Of a stretch of 64,000 bases of DNA, positions 26,519 to 35,630 are shown piece after piece (position 1 is the stretch's first letter; each line of letters begins with the position of its first letter). Made by a program: the position numbers and the translations under genes. Below the pieces are notes generated by a model. It was not told the DNA's origin, ran no database searches, and saw nothing but the letters and a program-made list of their open reading frames with translations. This DNA comes from Paenibacillus campinasensis (GTDB lineage: Bacteria; Bacillota; Bacilli; Paenibacillales; Paenibacillaceae): NCBI RefSeq assembly GCF_002272015.1, contig NZ_NPBY01000015.1:18413-82412 (forward strand), written 5' to 3'.

Positions 26519-27895
26519 TCAACCTTGGCTTGTGTTCGTGCCGCTGGCCTCGCGCTCGAACTTTCGCTGAACTTTCACCAGCCGCAGCAGCATCAGCGTG
26601 GCCCCGACGGCAAGGCCGGTAATGAGTCCGATCCAGTAGCCGAAGGCCTCTAGTTCTGTGAAGTTCGCCAGCACGTACCCAACGGGCAGTCCGATCACCC
26701 AATAGGACAGAAACGCGAGCACAAAGGCCACATTTACATCCTTGTAGCCGCGGAGCGCACCCTGTGTCGGGGTTGCGATGGCATCTGAAATCTGGAAGAA
26801 AATCGCGAACAGCAGGAACTGCTGAATAAGCGCGATAACCTCCGGCTCGCTCGAATACAGCCCGGCAACCTGACGCCCGGCGACGAGCAGAATGATCGCG
26901 GTTGCCAGCGAGAGCAGGACAGCAAGGCCGATGCCGAGCTTGGCATATTGCCGGGCATCCTTCATACGCCCGGAGCCTGCTTCGAACCCGACCACAATCG
27001 TCAAGCTCATGCAGATGCTGAGCGGCAGCATATAGAGCGTGGAGGCAAAGTTCATCGCCGCTTGGTGTGCCGCGATCGTCATCGTGTTAAAGCTGCTCAT
27101 GAGCAGCGTCACCGCAGCGAATACGGCGGTCTCGAAGAAGATCGAGAAGCCGATGGGCACCCCGATTTTCATAATGCCTTTCCACGCGCTGAGCGATGCC
27201 TTGCTAAGCTTGCGGAACATGCCGAAATCGGAGAACGGATGAACTCTATGGACGATCAGAATGGTAATCATCAGAACGATCCAGTAGGTGATCGCCGAGG
27301 CGACACCCGCGCCTACACCGCCGAGTCTCGGAAAGAACCACAAACCGTAAATGAACATGGCGTTCAGCACCACGTTCACCGGCAGCGAGATCAGCGTAAT
27401 GATCATGGATGTGCGCGTCTGCCCGAGCGCATCAATAAAGCTGCGCAGTACGGTATAGGCAAACAGCGGGATGATCCCGAAGGAAATGGCCGTTAAATAT
27501 TCGATTGCCACGCGGTGCACCTCGGGCTCGAGACGCATGCTGTTCAGAATGGAAGGAACAATCGCATAGCCTGCACCAATGACGATCAGAGCCAGCGCAG
27601 CCGAGAGCCAGAGCGCCTGATTCACCTGATAGGGCACTTCCGCTTCCTCGCGCCTGCCCATAAGCTGAGACACGATCGGGGTGATGCCGATCAGAATGCC
27701 GCTGAGACCGGTCTGGACCGGAAGCCAGAGGCTGGTGGCGATGGCGACGCCGGCCAAATCAACCGAGCTGAATCGTCCGGACATGTTGGTATCAAAAAAA
27801 CTGATGGCTGACAAAGCGAGCTGAGTGATCAAGATCGGAATCAAGATAATCGCAAACTGCTTCATCTTGCCGCGCATAGTCGTGGTTTGCAACAT
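26519..27895 (-). CDS. MATE family efflux transporter
   Basis: This 458-residue protein has twelve predicted helices and the MATE repeats. QLALSAISFFDTNMSGRFSSVDLAGVA marks helix 1-2, and PIVSQLMGRREEAEVPYQVNQ follows. SFIDALGQTRTSMIITLISLPVNVVLNAMFIYG is typical of the NorM/YeeO branch. It should export drugs or metabolites by Na+ or H+ antiport. The start is the ATG at 27895, after a modest AGGCAGG. About 200 nt of untranslated leader lie between it and the likely promoter. Confidence 0.88.
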   Translation of the reverse strand: MLQTTTMRGKMKQFAIILIPILITQLALSAISFFDTNMSGRFSSVDLAGVAIATSLWLPVQTGLSGILIGITPIVSQLMGRREEAEVPYQVNQALWLSAALALIVIGAGYAIVPSILNSMRLEPEVHRVAIEYLTAISFGIIPLFAYTVLRSFIDALGQTRTSMIITLISLPVNVVLNAMFIYGLWFFPRLGGVGAGVASAITYWIVLMITILIVHRVHPFSDFGMFRKLSKASLSAWKGIMKIGVPIGFSIFFETAVFAAVTLLMSSFNTMTIAAHQAAMNFASTLYMLPLSICMSLTIVVGFEAGSGRMKDARQYAKLGIGLAVLLSLATAIILLVAGRQVAGLYSSEPEVIALIQQFLLFAIFFQISDAIATPTQGALRGYKDVNVAFVLAFLSYWVIGLPVGYVLANFTELEAFGYWIGLITGLAVGATLMLLRLVKVQRKFEREASGTNTSQG

Positions 27896-28183
27896 TAGAA
27901 ATAGCCTGCCTTTGATGTAGGATGATGATGAACGAAATGTGCTGCACAAAAAAATCACACTCCCTGCAGTCATCATGGGAGATGAGCTGTAAGGAGCGCT
28001 TGGGTCTGAACGTATATGCCGGCTATCGCCGAGCCTCTATTCACGGACATCATATCCATATATCCATGCAAGGTGTGTTCATCGTTTCGTATGCAGCCAG
28101 CAATCATCATATCACATTCATTGTCAGCTATCTACCTGATTATTGTTAAAATCGTGAACAGGGAGAGGCGCGAGCACGCCGAC
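27896..28183 (-). promoter_or_regulatory. Leader region of the MATE gene, no gene seen
   Basis: This stretch holds no coding sequence I can support. On the minus strand an extended -10 (TG, one base, TATGAT at 28106-28111) is a possible promoter. CTCCC ... GGGAG followed by TGTGA and seven T near 27947-27985 could be a weak attenuator. Both are tentative. Confidence 0.3.
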
Positions 28184-28216
28184 GAAAAAAAAGCCCGGCC
28201 GCCCAAGGCAGCCGAA
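28184..28216 (-). terminator. Terminator of the GH-like gene
   Basis: On the minus strand CGGCTGCC ... GGCGGCCG (one G-U pair) is followed by GGC and eight T. Confidence 0.85.
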
Positions 28217-28230
28217 CCTGTCATCGCTTC

Positions 28231-29409
28231 TTAGTGGTCAACGCCTTCCGTATAACGGTTGGAGGCGTTCCAGAGCAGATATTCGTCCACATTCGTATCC
28301 TTCAGTGCCCGGATCTGCTCTTCAATTTCAAATTTCCCATACTTCGTATAATTCCCGCTGCCGAGCCAGCTGGCTGTGAAATCCTGAATCCAGGGCCTGA
28401 TGATCGGCTTTTTCTCGCCAAGCTCATCCAGCTTCTTGTGGGTATCCTCCATCGAGCCTTTGATGACCTGATACGGCGCCTTGTCCGGCGTTTGTGATCC
28501 GTACCAGCCGGCTGAATAATGGCTTGGATACACCATCGGGCTGATGACGTCGACATTTTTGGATATTTTGACAAAATCCTGACCGATGCCTTCCGCTGCC
28601 GGAACCGAGGCAGCATAACCGAAGATGTCGACAGACACCCGGATGCCCATCGGGGCCAGCTCCTCGCGCGCGTACTGCACAAAATCCGCTACGACATCGA
28701 CCCGGGACTGTTCGGTTTTGGTGTACTTGAGGGAATCGGCTCTTTTCTCAAATCCCTCGGGGAAACGGACATAATCGAACTGGATCTCTTTAAATCCCAG
28801 CTTGGCCGCTTCTTTGGCGATTTCGAGGTTGTATTCCCATACTTCGCGCTCATATGGATTGACAAAGCTGTCACCACCGCCATTTTTCCATACGGTGCCG
28901 TCGCTCTTCCGGAAGGAAAGCTCGGGATTTTTCTTTGCCAATATCGTATCCTTGAACACAACGACTCTGGCGATCGGATAAATATCATGCTTCTCAAGCC
29001 GGTCCATCAGCTGATGGATGTCTTTGATGAAGGGCTGTGAATCCCCAAGCTCAAGCAGCTTCGGATTGTCGGTTTTGTACGTTATGTAGCCCTCGTCATC
29101 CTTGATGTCGATCACCATCGCATTCAGCTCGGTGTCGTCGATCAGGTTGATGAGCTGATCCATTCTGGAGCCGCCTGCGCTGTAGGCGGTTACGTAAACG
29201 CCCTTCACTTTGGGGGCATCTGCCTGCGGATCGATTTCGGTCGTGTTCTGCTTGACGCCTGGCTTTCCTGGAACCTGCTGCTTGCTTTGGATGACGGCGG
29301 AGGTAATGGATGATTGCATGATGGTGGAAAGCGTGTCCTCACGCTGATCTGTCCCCGTTACGCCAAAACCCGATGAGGCCAGGATGATGAAGGCCAAGAT
29401 GATGTTCAT
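28231..29409 (-). CDS. Putative secreted glycoside-hydrolase-like protein (DUF4015)
   Basis: This 392-residue protein starts with a hydrophobic signal or anchor (MNIILAFIILASSGFGV). A short linker precedes the DUF4015 TIM-barrel-like domain: KGVYVTAYSAGG, NAMVIDIKDDEGYITY, IARVVVFKD, IQFDYVRFPEG, SVDIFGY and DVISPMVYPSHY. The repeated Asp/Glu at strand ends resembles GH13/GHL13 active sites. It is known only as a putative sugar hydrolase, and the substrate is unknown. The start at 29409 follows GGGAGAGGG. A TATAAT -10 lies at 29443-29448 on the minus strand. A terminator follows the gene. Confidence 0.85.
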   Translation of the reverse strand: MNIILAFIILASSGFGVTGTDQREDTLSTIMQSSITSAVIQSKQQVPGKPGVKQNTTEIDPQADAPKVKGVYVTAYSAGGSRMDQLINLIDDTELNAMVIDIKDDEGYITYKTDNPKLLELGDSQPFIKDIHQLMDRLEKHDIYPIARVVVFKDTILAKKNPELSFRKSDGTVWKNGGGDSFVNPYEREVWEYNLEIAKEAAKLGFKEIQFDYVRFPEGFEKRADSLKYTKTEQSRVDVVADFVQYAREELAPMGIRVSVDIFGYAASVPAAEGIGQDFVKISKNVDVISPMVYPSHYSAGWYGSQTPDKAPYQVIKGSMEDTHKKLDELGEKKPIIRPWIQDFTASWLGSGNYTKYGKFEIEEQIRALKDTNVDEYLLWNASNRYTEGVDH

Positions 29410-29579
29410 ATTATTCCCTCTCCCTTGTGTACGTTCAATCAAATTATAATGGAATGGAAGAAACGAAAAAGAACAGGATTGTTACATTGTACTGTATACT
29501 GTGCCGTATGTACTTTGTCTTTAAACGGGGAAATGGTGGTTCAAACGTCAGCCGGGGCGGGTGAGCCATCTGGAGGAAG

Positions 29580-29602
29580 AAAAAAACCCCCGCGTGGCAG
29601 GG
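29580..29602 (-). terminator. Second of two tandem hairpins
   Basis: On the minus strand CCCTGC-CAC-GCGGGG is followed by GTTTTTTT. It lies after another hairpin at 29618-29665 and may back up termination of the 64-residue gene. Confidence 0.7.
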
Positions 29603-29617
29603 AAATATAGAGGCAAC

Positions 29618-29665
29618 AAAAAATGCCGCTACCGCCGGGAACATCCGGACGAATAACGGCATTTT
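29618..29665 (-). terminator. Terminator after the 64-residue gene
   Basis: AAAATGCCG and CGGCATTTT enclose a GC-rich inner hairpin, and T runs flank the stem in the minus direction. Confidence 0.8.
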
Positions 29666-29697
29666 GTAATGCAATCATGCAATTGTACGTGTAAAAA

Positions 29698-29892
29698 TTA
29701 GTGAAGCGGAGCTTGGCTCTGGTGCTCACAAAGGCTGTACTGAATGATCTCCAGCGCATCCTCCTGTTCGAGGATATTCAGCCCGTCCCTCAGAACAATC
29801 ATGGAGTTGAGTTCGTTTTGTCTGAAGAATGGGATCATCTCCGGGAACCACTTCATAACGATCTGTGACAATCTTACCGTTTCCATTTCCAT
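29698..29892 (-). CDS. Small protein, function unknown
   Basis: This 64-residue soluble protein reads METVRLSQIVMKWFPEMIPF at its start and LEQEDALEIIQYSLCEHQ near its end. The short helical pattern resembles small regulatory or adaptor proteins, but I do not recognise the family. AAAGGG lies about 9 nt before the ATG at 29892; a GTG at 29901 overlaps that site. It has its own tandem terminators, which supports it as a real gene. Confidence 0.6.
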   Translation of the reverse strand: MEMETVRLSQIVMKWFPEMIPFFRQNELNSMIVLRDGLNILEQEDALEIIQYSLCEHQSQAPLH

Positions 29893-30069
29893 CAAAATCA
29901 CCCTTTCCTTCCTTGAATGTTAGGTTAGGCAGGACGTCTTCAGTAAAACGGAAAAACAGATAAAAATGGGCCTGGGGATGGTGCCTGGCTCAAGCTTTCT
30001 TAAGACTATTGTAGGAACACCGCACCAATATTATACCACAAAATTAACAATTGCTCATCCCTGAGGGGA

Positions 30070-30891
30070 TCAGTTGCGCCTAAATTGTCCCATCACAGCA
30101 ACGGTTTCGACGACATTTACAAACGCCTCGGGGTCTGTCTCAGTAATGATTCGCCGCAGCTCAGCCAGCTCATAGCGGGTCGTAACGGTCATCAGCATAT
30201 CTTTTTCCCGATGGGTAAACGCGCCCTCGGTTTTAATCTTCGTGACGCCTCTTGGCCGCTGCAGCAGCTTGCTCAGCAGTGCTTCGGTCTGGTTGGTGAC
30301 GATAAATACCGTCACTTTGATATGGCTGATATGCAGCAAATCAATCATTTTTCCGCTGACATAGATGGAGACCATCGAGGCCAGCGCCAGATTCCAATCC
30401 TGGTCCAGGTAAGCGACAGCCAGGATGACGATCGCATTCAAGGTAACAAGCACGCTTCCGATCGGGAAATCCCGGTACTTGGTCACGAGCGAGCCGATAA
30501 TATCAAAACCGCCTGTCGAGCCGCCCACGCGGAATGACAACCCGGTGCCAAATCCGACCAGGACGCCCCCGAAGACGGAGGAGAGCAGCATGTCCGTAGC
30601 TACGGCCTGTACCGGAATCAACTCCAGGAACAGGGTGGTGACAATAACAGAAAAGATACTCAGCACGACAAATCGTTTCCCGAGCTGAAACCAGCCGGTC
30701 ACCAGAATCGGGATGTTCAGAACAAAATACATGAGGCTGACGCTGAGTGGTGAAAAATAAGAAATGAGCAGCGCGATACCGGATACGCCCCCGCTGAGAA
30801 GGTGGTGGGGGATTAGAAAAAGATTGAATCCGGCCGCGATCACAATCCCTCCAAACAGGATTGCAGCATAGGTCCATAGACGCTTCAACAT
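30070..30891 (-). CDS. YitT family membrane protein (DUF161/DUF2179)
   Basis: This 273-residue protein has five to six membrane helices in the first 190 residues. GFNLFLIPHHLLSGGVSGIALLISYF and the glycine-rich FGTGLSFRVGGSTGGFDIIGSL are hallmarks of YitT. A cytoplasmic DUF2179 domain of ACT-like appearance follows (about 195-270: GVTKIKTEGAFT...MLMTVTTRYEL). The transported substrate is unknown. The ATG at 30891 is 8 nt after GGGAGG. It is divergent from the DEAD-box helicase gene. Confidence 0.9.
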   Translation of the reverse strand: MLKRLWTYAAILFGGIVIAAGFNLFLIPHHLLSGGVSGIALLISYFSPLSVSLMYFVLNIPILVTGWFQLGKRFVVLSIFSVIVTTLFLELIPVQAVATDMLLSSVFGGVLVGFGTGLSFRVGGSTGGFDIIGSLVTKYRDFPIGSVLVTLNAIVILAVAYLDQDWNLALASMVSIYVSGKMIDLLHISHIKVTVFIVTNQTEALLSKLLQRPRGVTKIKTEGAFTHREKDMLMTVTTRYELAELRRIITETDPEAFVNVVETVAVMGQFRRN

Positions 30892-30952
30892 AGGAATCAC
30901 CTCCCGGTTATTATGACTTTCTTAAGCTTGATGGTATTCCGGTTTCGTTTTG

Positions 30953-31178
30953 TGATATAATGTATTGGATATTCTTGAGTAGTTCGTTACAATGAAAACT
31001 TTGCAAGGTATCAGGATGATTATACATTATTGCCTGCCATTTACCAGGCGTATGAGAGATATACTTGGTTGCACCATGCAGAAAATCCTGCTGGCCGGGA
31101 AAGCCTATAAACGTTACCGCTACTTGAGAATACAGATAAGAAAGTGGGATGCCCACAGATAGAAGGAGTATGAACCTA
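30953..31178 (+). promoter_or_regulatory. Extended -10 promoter and ~210-nt leader of the DEAD-box gene
   Basis: TG-A-TATAAT at 30953-30961 is an extended -10 without a good -35. About 210 nt of leader follow. They contain GCCTG...CCAGGC near 31033-31050 and GTGGG-ATG-CCCAC at 31144-31156, seven nt before the AAGGAG ribosome site. Such leaders are common on cold-induced helicase mRNAs. Regulation is inferred. Confidence 0.5.
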
Positions 31179-32756
31179 TTGAAAAACTTCGCAGATTTTG
31201 GTTTGGAGCCACGCGTGCTCCAAGCGATTACCGAGCTTGGCTTTGAAGAAGCCACGCCGATTCAGGCGCAATCGATTCCTATTGCCCTGACAGGGAAGGA
31301 CATGATTGGACAAGCACAGACGGGGACCGGTAAAACGGCCGCATTCGGCCTGCCGCTAATCCACAAGATTGCCAAGGAAGAAGAGCGGATCGTCGCTCTC
31401 GTTATGACCCCAACCCGTGAGCTTGCCATTCAGGTTGCGGAAGAAATCGGCAAACTGTCCCGTTTCAAAGGCATTCGTTCATTAGCAATTTATGGCGGTC
31501 AGGATATCGGCCGTCAGATCCGGGCTTTGAAAAAGAAGCCTCAAATTATTATCGGCACGCCGGGTCGTTTACTTGACCATATCAACAGAAAAACGATTCG
31601 TCTTGACGACGTGCAGACGGTTGTTCTGGATGAAGCGGATGAAATGCTGGATATGGGCTTCATGGACGACATCCAGTCGATCCTCAAGCTCGTGCCGGAG
31701 GAACGTCAAACGCTGCTCTTCTCGGCCACGATGCCGGCGAACATTCAGAAGCTCGCTTCCCAGTTTCTGAAGGATCCGGAGCATGTATCGGTGATTCCGA
31801 AGCATGTTAGCGCGCCGCTGATTGATCAGGCTTATATCGAGGTTCCTGAACGCCAGAAATTCGAGGCGCTGAGCCGGCTGCTGGATATGGAGTCTCCGGA
31901 GCTCGCGATCGTATTTGGCCGTACCAAGCGCCGGGTGGATGAGCTGGCAGAAGCGCTCCAGAAGCGCGGTTATTCTGCAGACGGACTTCACGGTGACCTG
32001 TCCCAGCATCAGCGGGATACCGTAATGCGCAAGTTCCGTGACGGCAGCATTGACGTTCTGGTTGCAACCGACGTAGCTGCGCGCGGACTTGATGTATCCG
32101 GCGTAACCCATGTTGTGAACTTCGACCTTCCGCAGGATCCGGAAAGCTATGTACACCGTATCGGCCGTACAGGGCGCGCGGGCAAGGAAGGAACGGCCTG
32201 GTCGTTTGTTACACCACGCGAGATGGATCATCTGTATTTCATCGAGCGCGTGACGCGTCAGCGCATTCCGCGCAAGCCGCTGCCTACGATGGCTGAAGCG
32301 ATTGAAGGCAAGCAGCGCGTCATCGCCGAGCGTGTGCTTGAAATTATCGAGCAGGGAGAATTGACCGAATACAAAGGTCTTGCGATTCAACTGCTTGAGC
32401 AGTATGATTCCGTACAGCTGCTGGCAGCTGCGATGAAACTGCTCACCGGTGACAAGAAGGAATCGGTGGATATCCATCTGACACCGGAAGATCCGATTCG
32501 CGCGAAGCGCCGCAAGCCGGACATTCGCAGCGGACGCAAGCCGAGCGGCGGCTATGGCGGACGCAGCAACAGCGGCGGATATCGCCAGAACCGCGAAGGC
32601 GGCGGCAACCGCGGAGGATACTCCAAGGGCGGTTACAACCGTGATGGCAACCGCAGCTACGGCAGCCGCGACGGCAACCGCAACAGCAGCGACCGCAGAG
32701 AGCGCAGCTATAGCGGTGGAGATCGCCGCAGCAGCAACCGCAGCGGAGACGAATAA
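31179..32756 (+). CDS. cshA: DEAD-box RNA helicase (CshA-like)
   Basis: This 525-residue ATP-dependent RNA helicase shows the Q motif (FADFGLEP...[13 protein letters not shown]) and motif [30 protein letters not shown], the [10 protein letters not shown] region, [11 protein letters not shown] and HRIGRTGR follow. A Gly/Arg/Asn/Tyr-rich tail (about 460-525) is typical of CshA-type proteins that join the RNA degradosome. The TTG at 31179 is 10 nt after AAGGAG. The ATG at 31170 is too close to that site. A terminator follows. Confidence 0.93.
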   Translation: MKNFADFGLEPRVLQAITELGFEEATPIQAQSIPIALTGKDMIGQAQTGTGKTAAFGLPLIHKIAKEEERIVALVMTPTRELAIQVAEEIGKLSRFKGIRSLAIYGGQDIGRQIRALKKKPQIIIGTPGRLLDHINRKTIRLDDVQTVVLDEADEMLDMGFMDDIQSILKLVPEERQTLLFSATMPANIQKLASQFLKDPEHVSVIPKHVSAPLIDQAYIEVPERQKFEALSRLLDMESPELAIVFGRTKRRVDELAEALQKRGYSADGLHGDLSQHQRDTVMRKFRDGSIDVLVATDVAARGLDVSGVTHVVNFDLPQDPESYVHRIGRTGRAGKEGTAWSFVTPREMDHLYFIERVTRQRIPRKPLPTMAEAIEGKQRVIAERVLEIIEQGELTEYKGLAIQLLEQYDSVQLLAAAMKLLTGDKKESVDIHLTPEDPIRAKRRKPDIRSGRKPSGGYGGRSNSGGYRQNREGGGNRGGYSKGGYNRDGNRSYGSRDGNRNSSDRRERSYSGGDRRSSNRSGDE

Positions 32757-32796
32757 GCCGCGCTGAACGAATCAGTAGAAGGCGCATGAACACGAG

Positions 32797-32850
32797 AGGC
32801 GCCGAAGTCAGGCTCTGCAACAGAGCGATGGCTTCGGCGCCTTTTTTTTT
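32797..32850 (+). terminator. Terminator of the DEAD-box gene
   Basis: AGGCGCCGAAG pairs with CTTCGGCGCCT, with an inner GCTCTG-CAA-CAGAGC hairpin and nine T after the stem. Confidence 0.93.
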
Positions 32851-32914
32851 ACATAGTTATAGTCTAACCGGTTGCTGCAAGGCTTGTTCGTCAGCCGCCA
32901 ATGGTACGAACACA

Positions 32915-32952
32915 GAAAAAAGACGAAGCCCGGTCCGTCAAGACCGTCTTCG
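32915..32952 (-). terminator. Terminator of the YjcZ microprotein gene
   Basis: On the minus strand CGAAG-ac-GGTC ... GACC-ggg-CTTCG is followed by TCTTTTTT. It lies about 65 nt beyond the small gene's stop. Confidence 0.75.
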
Positions 32953-33016
32953 CCACATGCTTGCCCTTGAAATCATATATCCAAACCCTAGTAACGTTTA
33001 TAATTGATAGGATTCG

Positions 33017-33127
33017 TTATACCCAGAAAGCACGCAGAATGATAACCAGAAGAATGAAGAGAACAAGAACGATGCCAGTCGTTCCATACAGTCCAGCTCC
33101 TGCTCCATATCCACCAACACAAGACAT
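33017..33127 (-). CDS. YjcZ/SscA-type sporulation microprotein
   Basis: This 36-residue protein starts MSCVGGYGAGAGLYG and ends in one hydrophobic helix (IVLVLFILLVIIL) followed by RAFWV. The Gly/Tyr-rich head and the single helix are the pattern of the YjcZ/SscA family found in spores of Bacillales. AAGGAGGAG lies 6-7 nt before the ATG at 33127, an ideal site for so short a gene, and a terminator follows. Spore location is inferred from the family. Confidence 0.85.
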   Translation of the reverse strand: MSCVGGYGAGAGLYGTTGIVLVLFILLVIILRAFWV

Positions 33128-33301
33128 TGAAACTCCTCCTTCATCTTTAAGGATTGCTGCTTGGTTATGGTTCATATTATGAGAAGCTGCGGAATCCGGT
33201 TTGGACGTGTACCCAGACGCTATAAATTAGGCACTGGTCACGGGCAGGGCAAATAAGGTATATTTATAGATACATGCATGTTTAGTGAGGAGGAAAAAGA
33301 C

Positions 33302-34105
33302 TTGGAAATGAAAGGAGCCATGGGTGGCTTATACAGGCTCACCGAATGGATTACCCGTATCGCTTTTTCAAATGTGCTGTGGGTTCTTTGCACATCGCCT
33401 TTCCTGTTTATTCTATTGACCAAGTACTTGATGGCGGTTCAGACGCCGGAAGCCCATAATGAGCAGCTTCTATCGAACTGGATTTTGGCCATTTTGTCGC
33501 CTTTTGTACTGTTTCCTGCCACCGCGGCCCTGTTTACGGTTGTCCGCAAGTGGGTTATGGGCAATCCGGATGTATCCGTATTCAAAACGTTCTTTAAAGG
33601 GTACAAAGAGAACTACAAGCACAGTATGATTGGCGGTATTGTGTATACGCTTCTATTCGTTATTATGTATGTTGACTATACCGTCTACATGACTCAGCTG
33701 GAAGGCTTCCAGCTTGTCGGCATCGTGATGCTCGTGCTGCTTCTGGTGGTGTTTGTATCGCTGTTTAATTTCTTCTCGATGACGGTTCATTATGAGATGA
33801 AGATTACACAGATTCTGAAAAATTCGATTTTGCTGACACTGATTCGTCCGTTTCGGGTGTTCTCGACGCTGGCGGGAAGTGCGGTTCTGATCTATATAGG
33901 TTTTCAGATGCCGGTGCTCTTTATGTTCTTCCTGTTCTGTCTGATCGCACTGCTCGCCTTCTTTAACTTCTATGCCACATTTATGAAAATGCAGGAGCAG
34001 CAGGAGAAGATGAGACTCGCAGAAGAAGAGAACACTGAGACGGAGCAGGAGCTGCTGGACAGCGCAGATTCCGTCAAGAAAGACCGGAAAGAGTCGAAAT
34101 CCTAG
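33302..34105 (+). CDS. DUF624/YesL-like integral membrane protein
   Basis: This 267-residue protein has about six membrane helices. It starts MEMKGAMGGLYRLTEWITR, followed by a NVLWVLCTSPF segment that is typical of DUF624 (YesL). FFKGYKENYKHS and a C-terminal Glu/Lys-rich cytoplasmic tail are also present. In bacilli YesL lies with carbohydrate-uptake genes, but no such genes are here. The start is the TTG at 33302, 8 nt after GGAGG. An upstream ATG at 33278 lies before that site. The role is unknown. Confidence 0.75.
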   Translation: MEMKGAMGGLYRLTEWITRIAFSNVLWVLCTSPFLFILLTKYLMAVQTPEAHNEQLLSNWILAILSPFVLFPATAALFTVVRKWVMGNPDVSVFKTFFKGYKENYKHSMIGGIVYTLLFVIMYVDYTVYMTQLEGFQLVGIVMLVLLLVVFVSLFNFFSMTVHYEMKITQILKNSILLTLIRPFRVFSTLAGSAVLIYIGFQMPVLFMFFLFCLIALLAFFNFYATFMKMQEQQEKMRLAEEENTETEQELLDSADSVKKDRKESKS

Positions 34106-34114
34106 AACACTTAG

Positions 34115-34143
34115 TTTACTTTTTCTAAAAAACCCCCTATAAT
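34115..34143 (+). promoter_or_regulatory. Promoter of the 6S-like RNA
   Basis: TTTACT (34115-34120) and TATAAT (34138-34143) are separated by 17 bp. Transcription is expected to start near 34150, and no coding sequence follows for more than 300 nt. Confidence 0.8.
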
Positions 34144-34149
34144 AAGACT

Positions 34150-34341
34150 ACATCCTGCGATGTTCGTTTCGGTTTTCCGTTGTTTTGAACCAATGACGAT
34201 GTCTAGGGAGACTCATATTGAATCGTGGCTGAACAGCCCTGTCACTCAAGACAAGGGGAATTCATAAGCGTTTCTGCGGTCACCCACCTGCTATAGCAGG
34301 TTCGAAGACAATGATACCGGACGGCATAGGCGGGTTTCGTA
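34150..34341 (+). ncRNA. ssrS: Probable 6S RNA (RNA polymerase-binding regulator)
   Basis: About 190 nt lie between a strong promoter and a terminator and carry no open reading frame. The ends pair: CCTGC-AUG near 34154-34162 with CAU-GCGGG near 34325-34334. A long inner stem pairs GTTGTTTTGAACC (34189-34201) with GGTTCGAAGACAAT (34309-34322). This leaves a large internal bubble and a terminal arm with GGGAGACTC and TTTCTGCGGTCACCC, plus a small CACCTGC-TATA-GCAGGT hairpin on the 3' side. Length, rod-like fold and open bubble are the 6S RNA hallmarks. The identification rests on recall of Firmicute 6S sequences, not a covariance search. Confidence 0.7.
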
Positions 34342-34354
34342 CAACGAATGAATG

Positions 34355-34398
34355 GGCATCTCTTATTTCGGAATTTCGAAATAAAGAGGTGCCTTTTT
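34355..34398 (+). terminator. Terminator after the 6S-like RNA
   Basis: GGCATCTCTTATTTCG pairs with CGAAATAAAGAGGTGCC (one G-U pair and a bulge), followed by five T. Confidence 0.9.
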
Positions 34399-34484
34399 GC
34401 TGTATATAAAGGTTTGCTGAAAGCATAAACAATGTTAAACTAGAGTATGGAAAGGAACGGTCATTTATAAAGGAGGAACGGTCT

Positions 34485-34877
34485 TTGTCATTAAAACGAG
34501 TTCTAATCGGTATCGTGCGCAGCTATGACGGCACAAGCGACCGTGCTAAAGATCCAAAGCTGAAAACGCGGTATTACAATCTTTCAAAAGAAAAGTGTTT
34601 TGAAGAGGTTTCCTCGACCCTTAAAAAAATTCCAGGCTACAAAGTGCTCCATGAAGTCAAGTCGGTCGGAGAAATTACACTAGAGAAAAAAACGTCGTTT
34701 GGCCGTACGCTGGATATCACGGTCTCTGTGCTTGGGATCAATCCGGTGCGCAGTGCGGTGGATATGTATTCGGCTTCCCGCGGTTCCCTGGGGGATCTCG
34801 GAGCGAACTACCGTGTAATTTTAAATCTGTTCTCCGTTCTGGATAAAAAGCTGAGCAAGTATAAAGTGGAAGCGTAG
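34485..34877 (+). CDS. Conserved-looking cytoplasmic protein, function unknown
   Basis: This 130-residue soluble protein alternates basic and hydrophobic residues. It contains KCFEEVSSTLKKIPGYKVLHEV followed by GEITLEKKTSFGRTLDITVSVLGI, a pattern of one helix then beta strands. There is no signal or membrane segment, and I do not recognise the family. The TTG start at 34485 has GGAGG about 8 nt upstream. It is monocistronic between two terminators. Confidence 0.72.
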   Translation: MSLKRVLIGIVRSYDGTSDRAKDPKLKTRYYNLSKEKCFEEVSSTLKKIPGYKVLHEVKSVGEITLEKKTSFGRTLDITVSVLGINPVRSAVDMYSASRGSLGDLGANYRVILNLFSVLDKKLSKYKVEA

Positions 34878-34928
34878 CTGAGTATATATACATCAATCGG
34901 GCAACAGGCTGCTTTCGGTATAAAGATT

Positions 34929-34957
34929 AAAAAGCGGGAGAGCTTCTCCCGCTTTTT
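34929..34957. terminator. Bidirectional terminator before tpx
   Basis: AAAAAGCGGGAG-agctt-CTCCCGCTTTTT lies between the convergent 130-residue protein gene and tpx. Confidence 0.95.
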
Positions 34958-34993
34958 AATCAAGTGCACGTATTTATGTAAACCGCCAGCGGC

Positions 34994-35512
34994 TTAACGA
35001 AGCGCCTTCACGGCTTCCACTGCAGCTTCATAATTCGGATGCTCGGTCATTTCGCTCAGGTATTCCACATAAGCGATTTTGTCGTTCTGATCCAGAACAA
35101 AGATCGAGCGCATGTCGAGCTGGAATTCCTTGATCAGGACGCCGTATGCTTCTCCGAAGGAACGCGTTTTGTAATCGGACAGCGTTACGACACGATCAAT
35201 GCCGGCCGCACCGCACCAGCGGGCTTGGGCGAATGGAAGATCGACGCTGATGGTAATGACAACGACATCATCTCCAAGTCCGGCAGCTTCTTCGTTGAAT
35301 CGGCGTGTTTGCGCATCACAAACGCCGGTATCCAGAGAAGGCACAACGCTGATCAGTTTGATTTTTCCGGCAAAATCTTTCAGGGATGCGTCCTCCAGCA
35401 GATTTTTGCTCACCGTAAAATCAGGTGCTGTATCACCGACCTTAAGCTCCGGGCCGATCAGTGTGATGGGATTACCTTTGAATGTGGCAGCTCCCGAACG
35501 TTCTTGAGCCAT
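34994..35512 (-). CDS. tpx: Thiol peroxidase (atypical 2-Cys peroxiredoxin)
   Basis: This 172-residue peroxiredoxin reduces hydroperoxides with thioredoxin. The peroxidatic Cys65 lies in [17 protein letters not shown] and the resolving Cys100 in LPFAQARWC, as in E. coli Tpx. The start [20 protein letters not shown] is typical. The ATG at 35512 follows AAGGAGGAG; the longer frame upstream has no similarity. It is divergent from the rhomboid gene by 118 bp. Confidence 0.96.
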   Translation of the reverse strand: MAQERSGAATFKGNPITLIGPELKVGDTAPDFTVSKNLLEDASLKDFAGKIKLISVVPSLDTGVCDAQTRRFNEEAAGLGDDVVVITISVDLPFAQARWCGAAGIDRVVTLSDYKTRSFGEAYGVLIKEFQLDMRSIFVLDQNDKIAYVEYLSEMTEHPNYEAAVEAVKALR

Positions 35513-35630
35513 GAATATCTCCTCCTTGTTTCTTTGAAATTTGGTAATTGGGTTCATGGTACATTATAATCTTTTTAAAAAGGGAATGTCCACAAGGATG
35601 ATCCAAGGCCGGCTTGGATGGGAGGATGCT

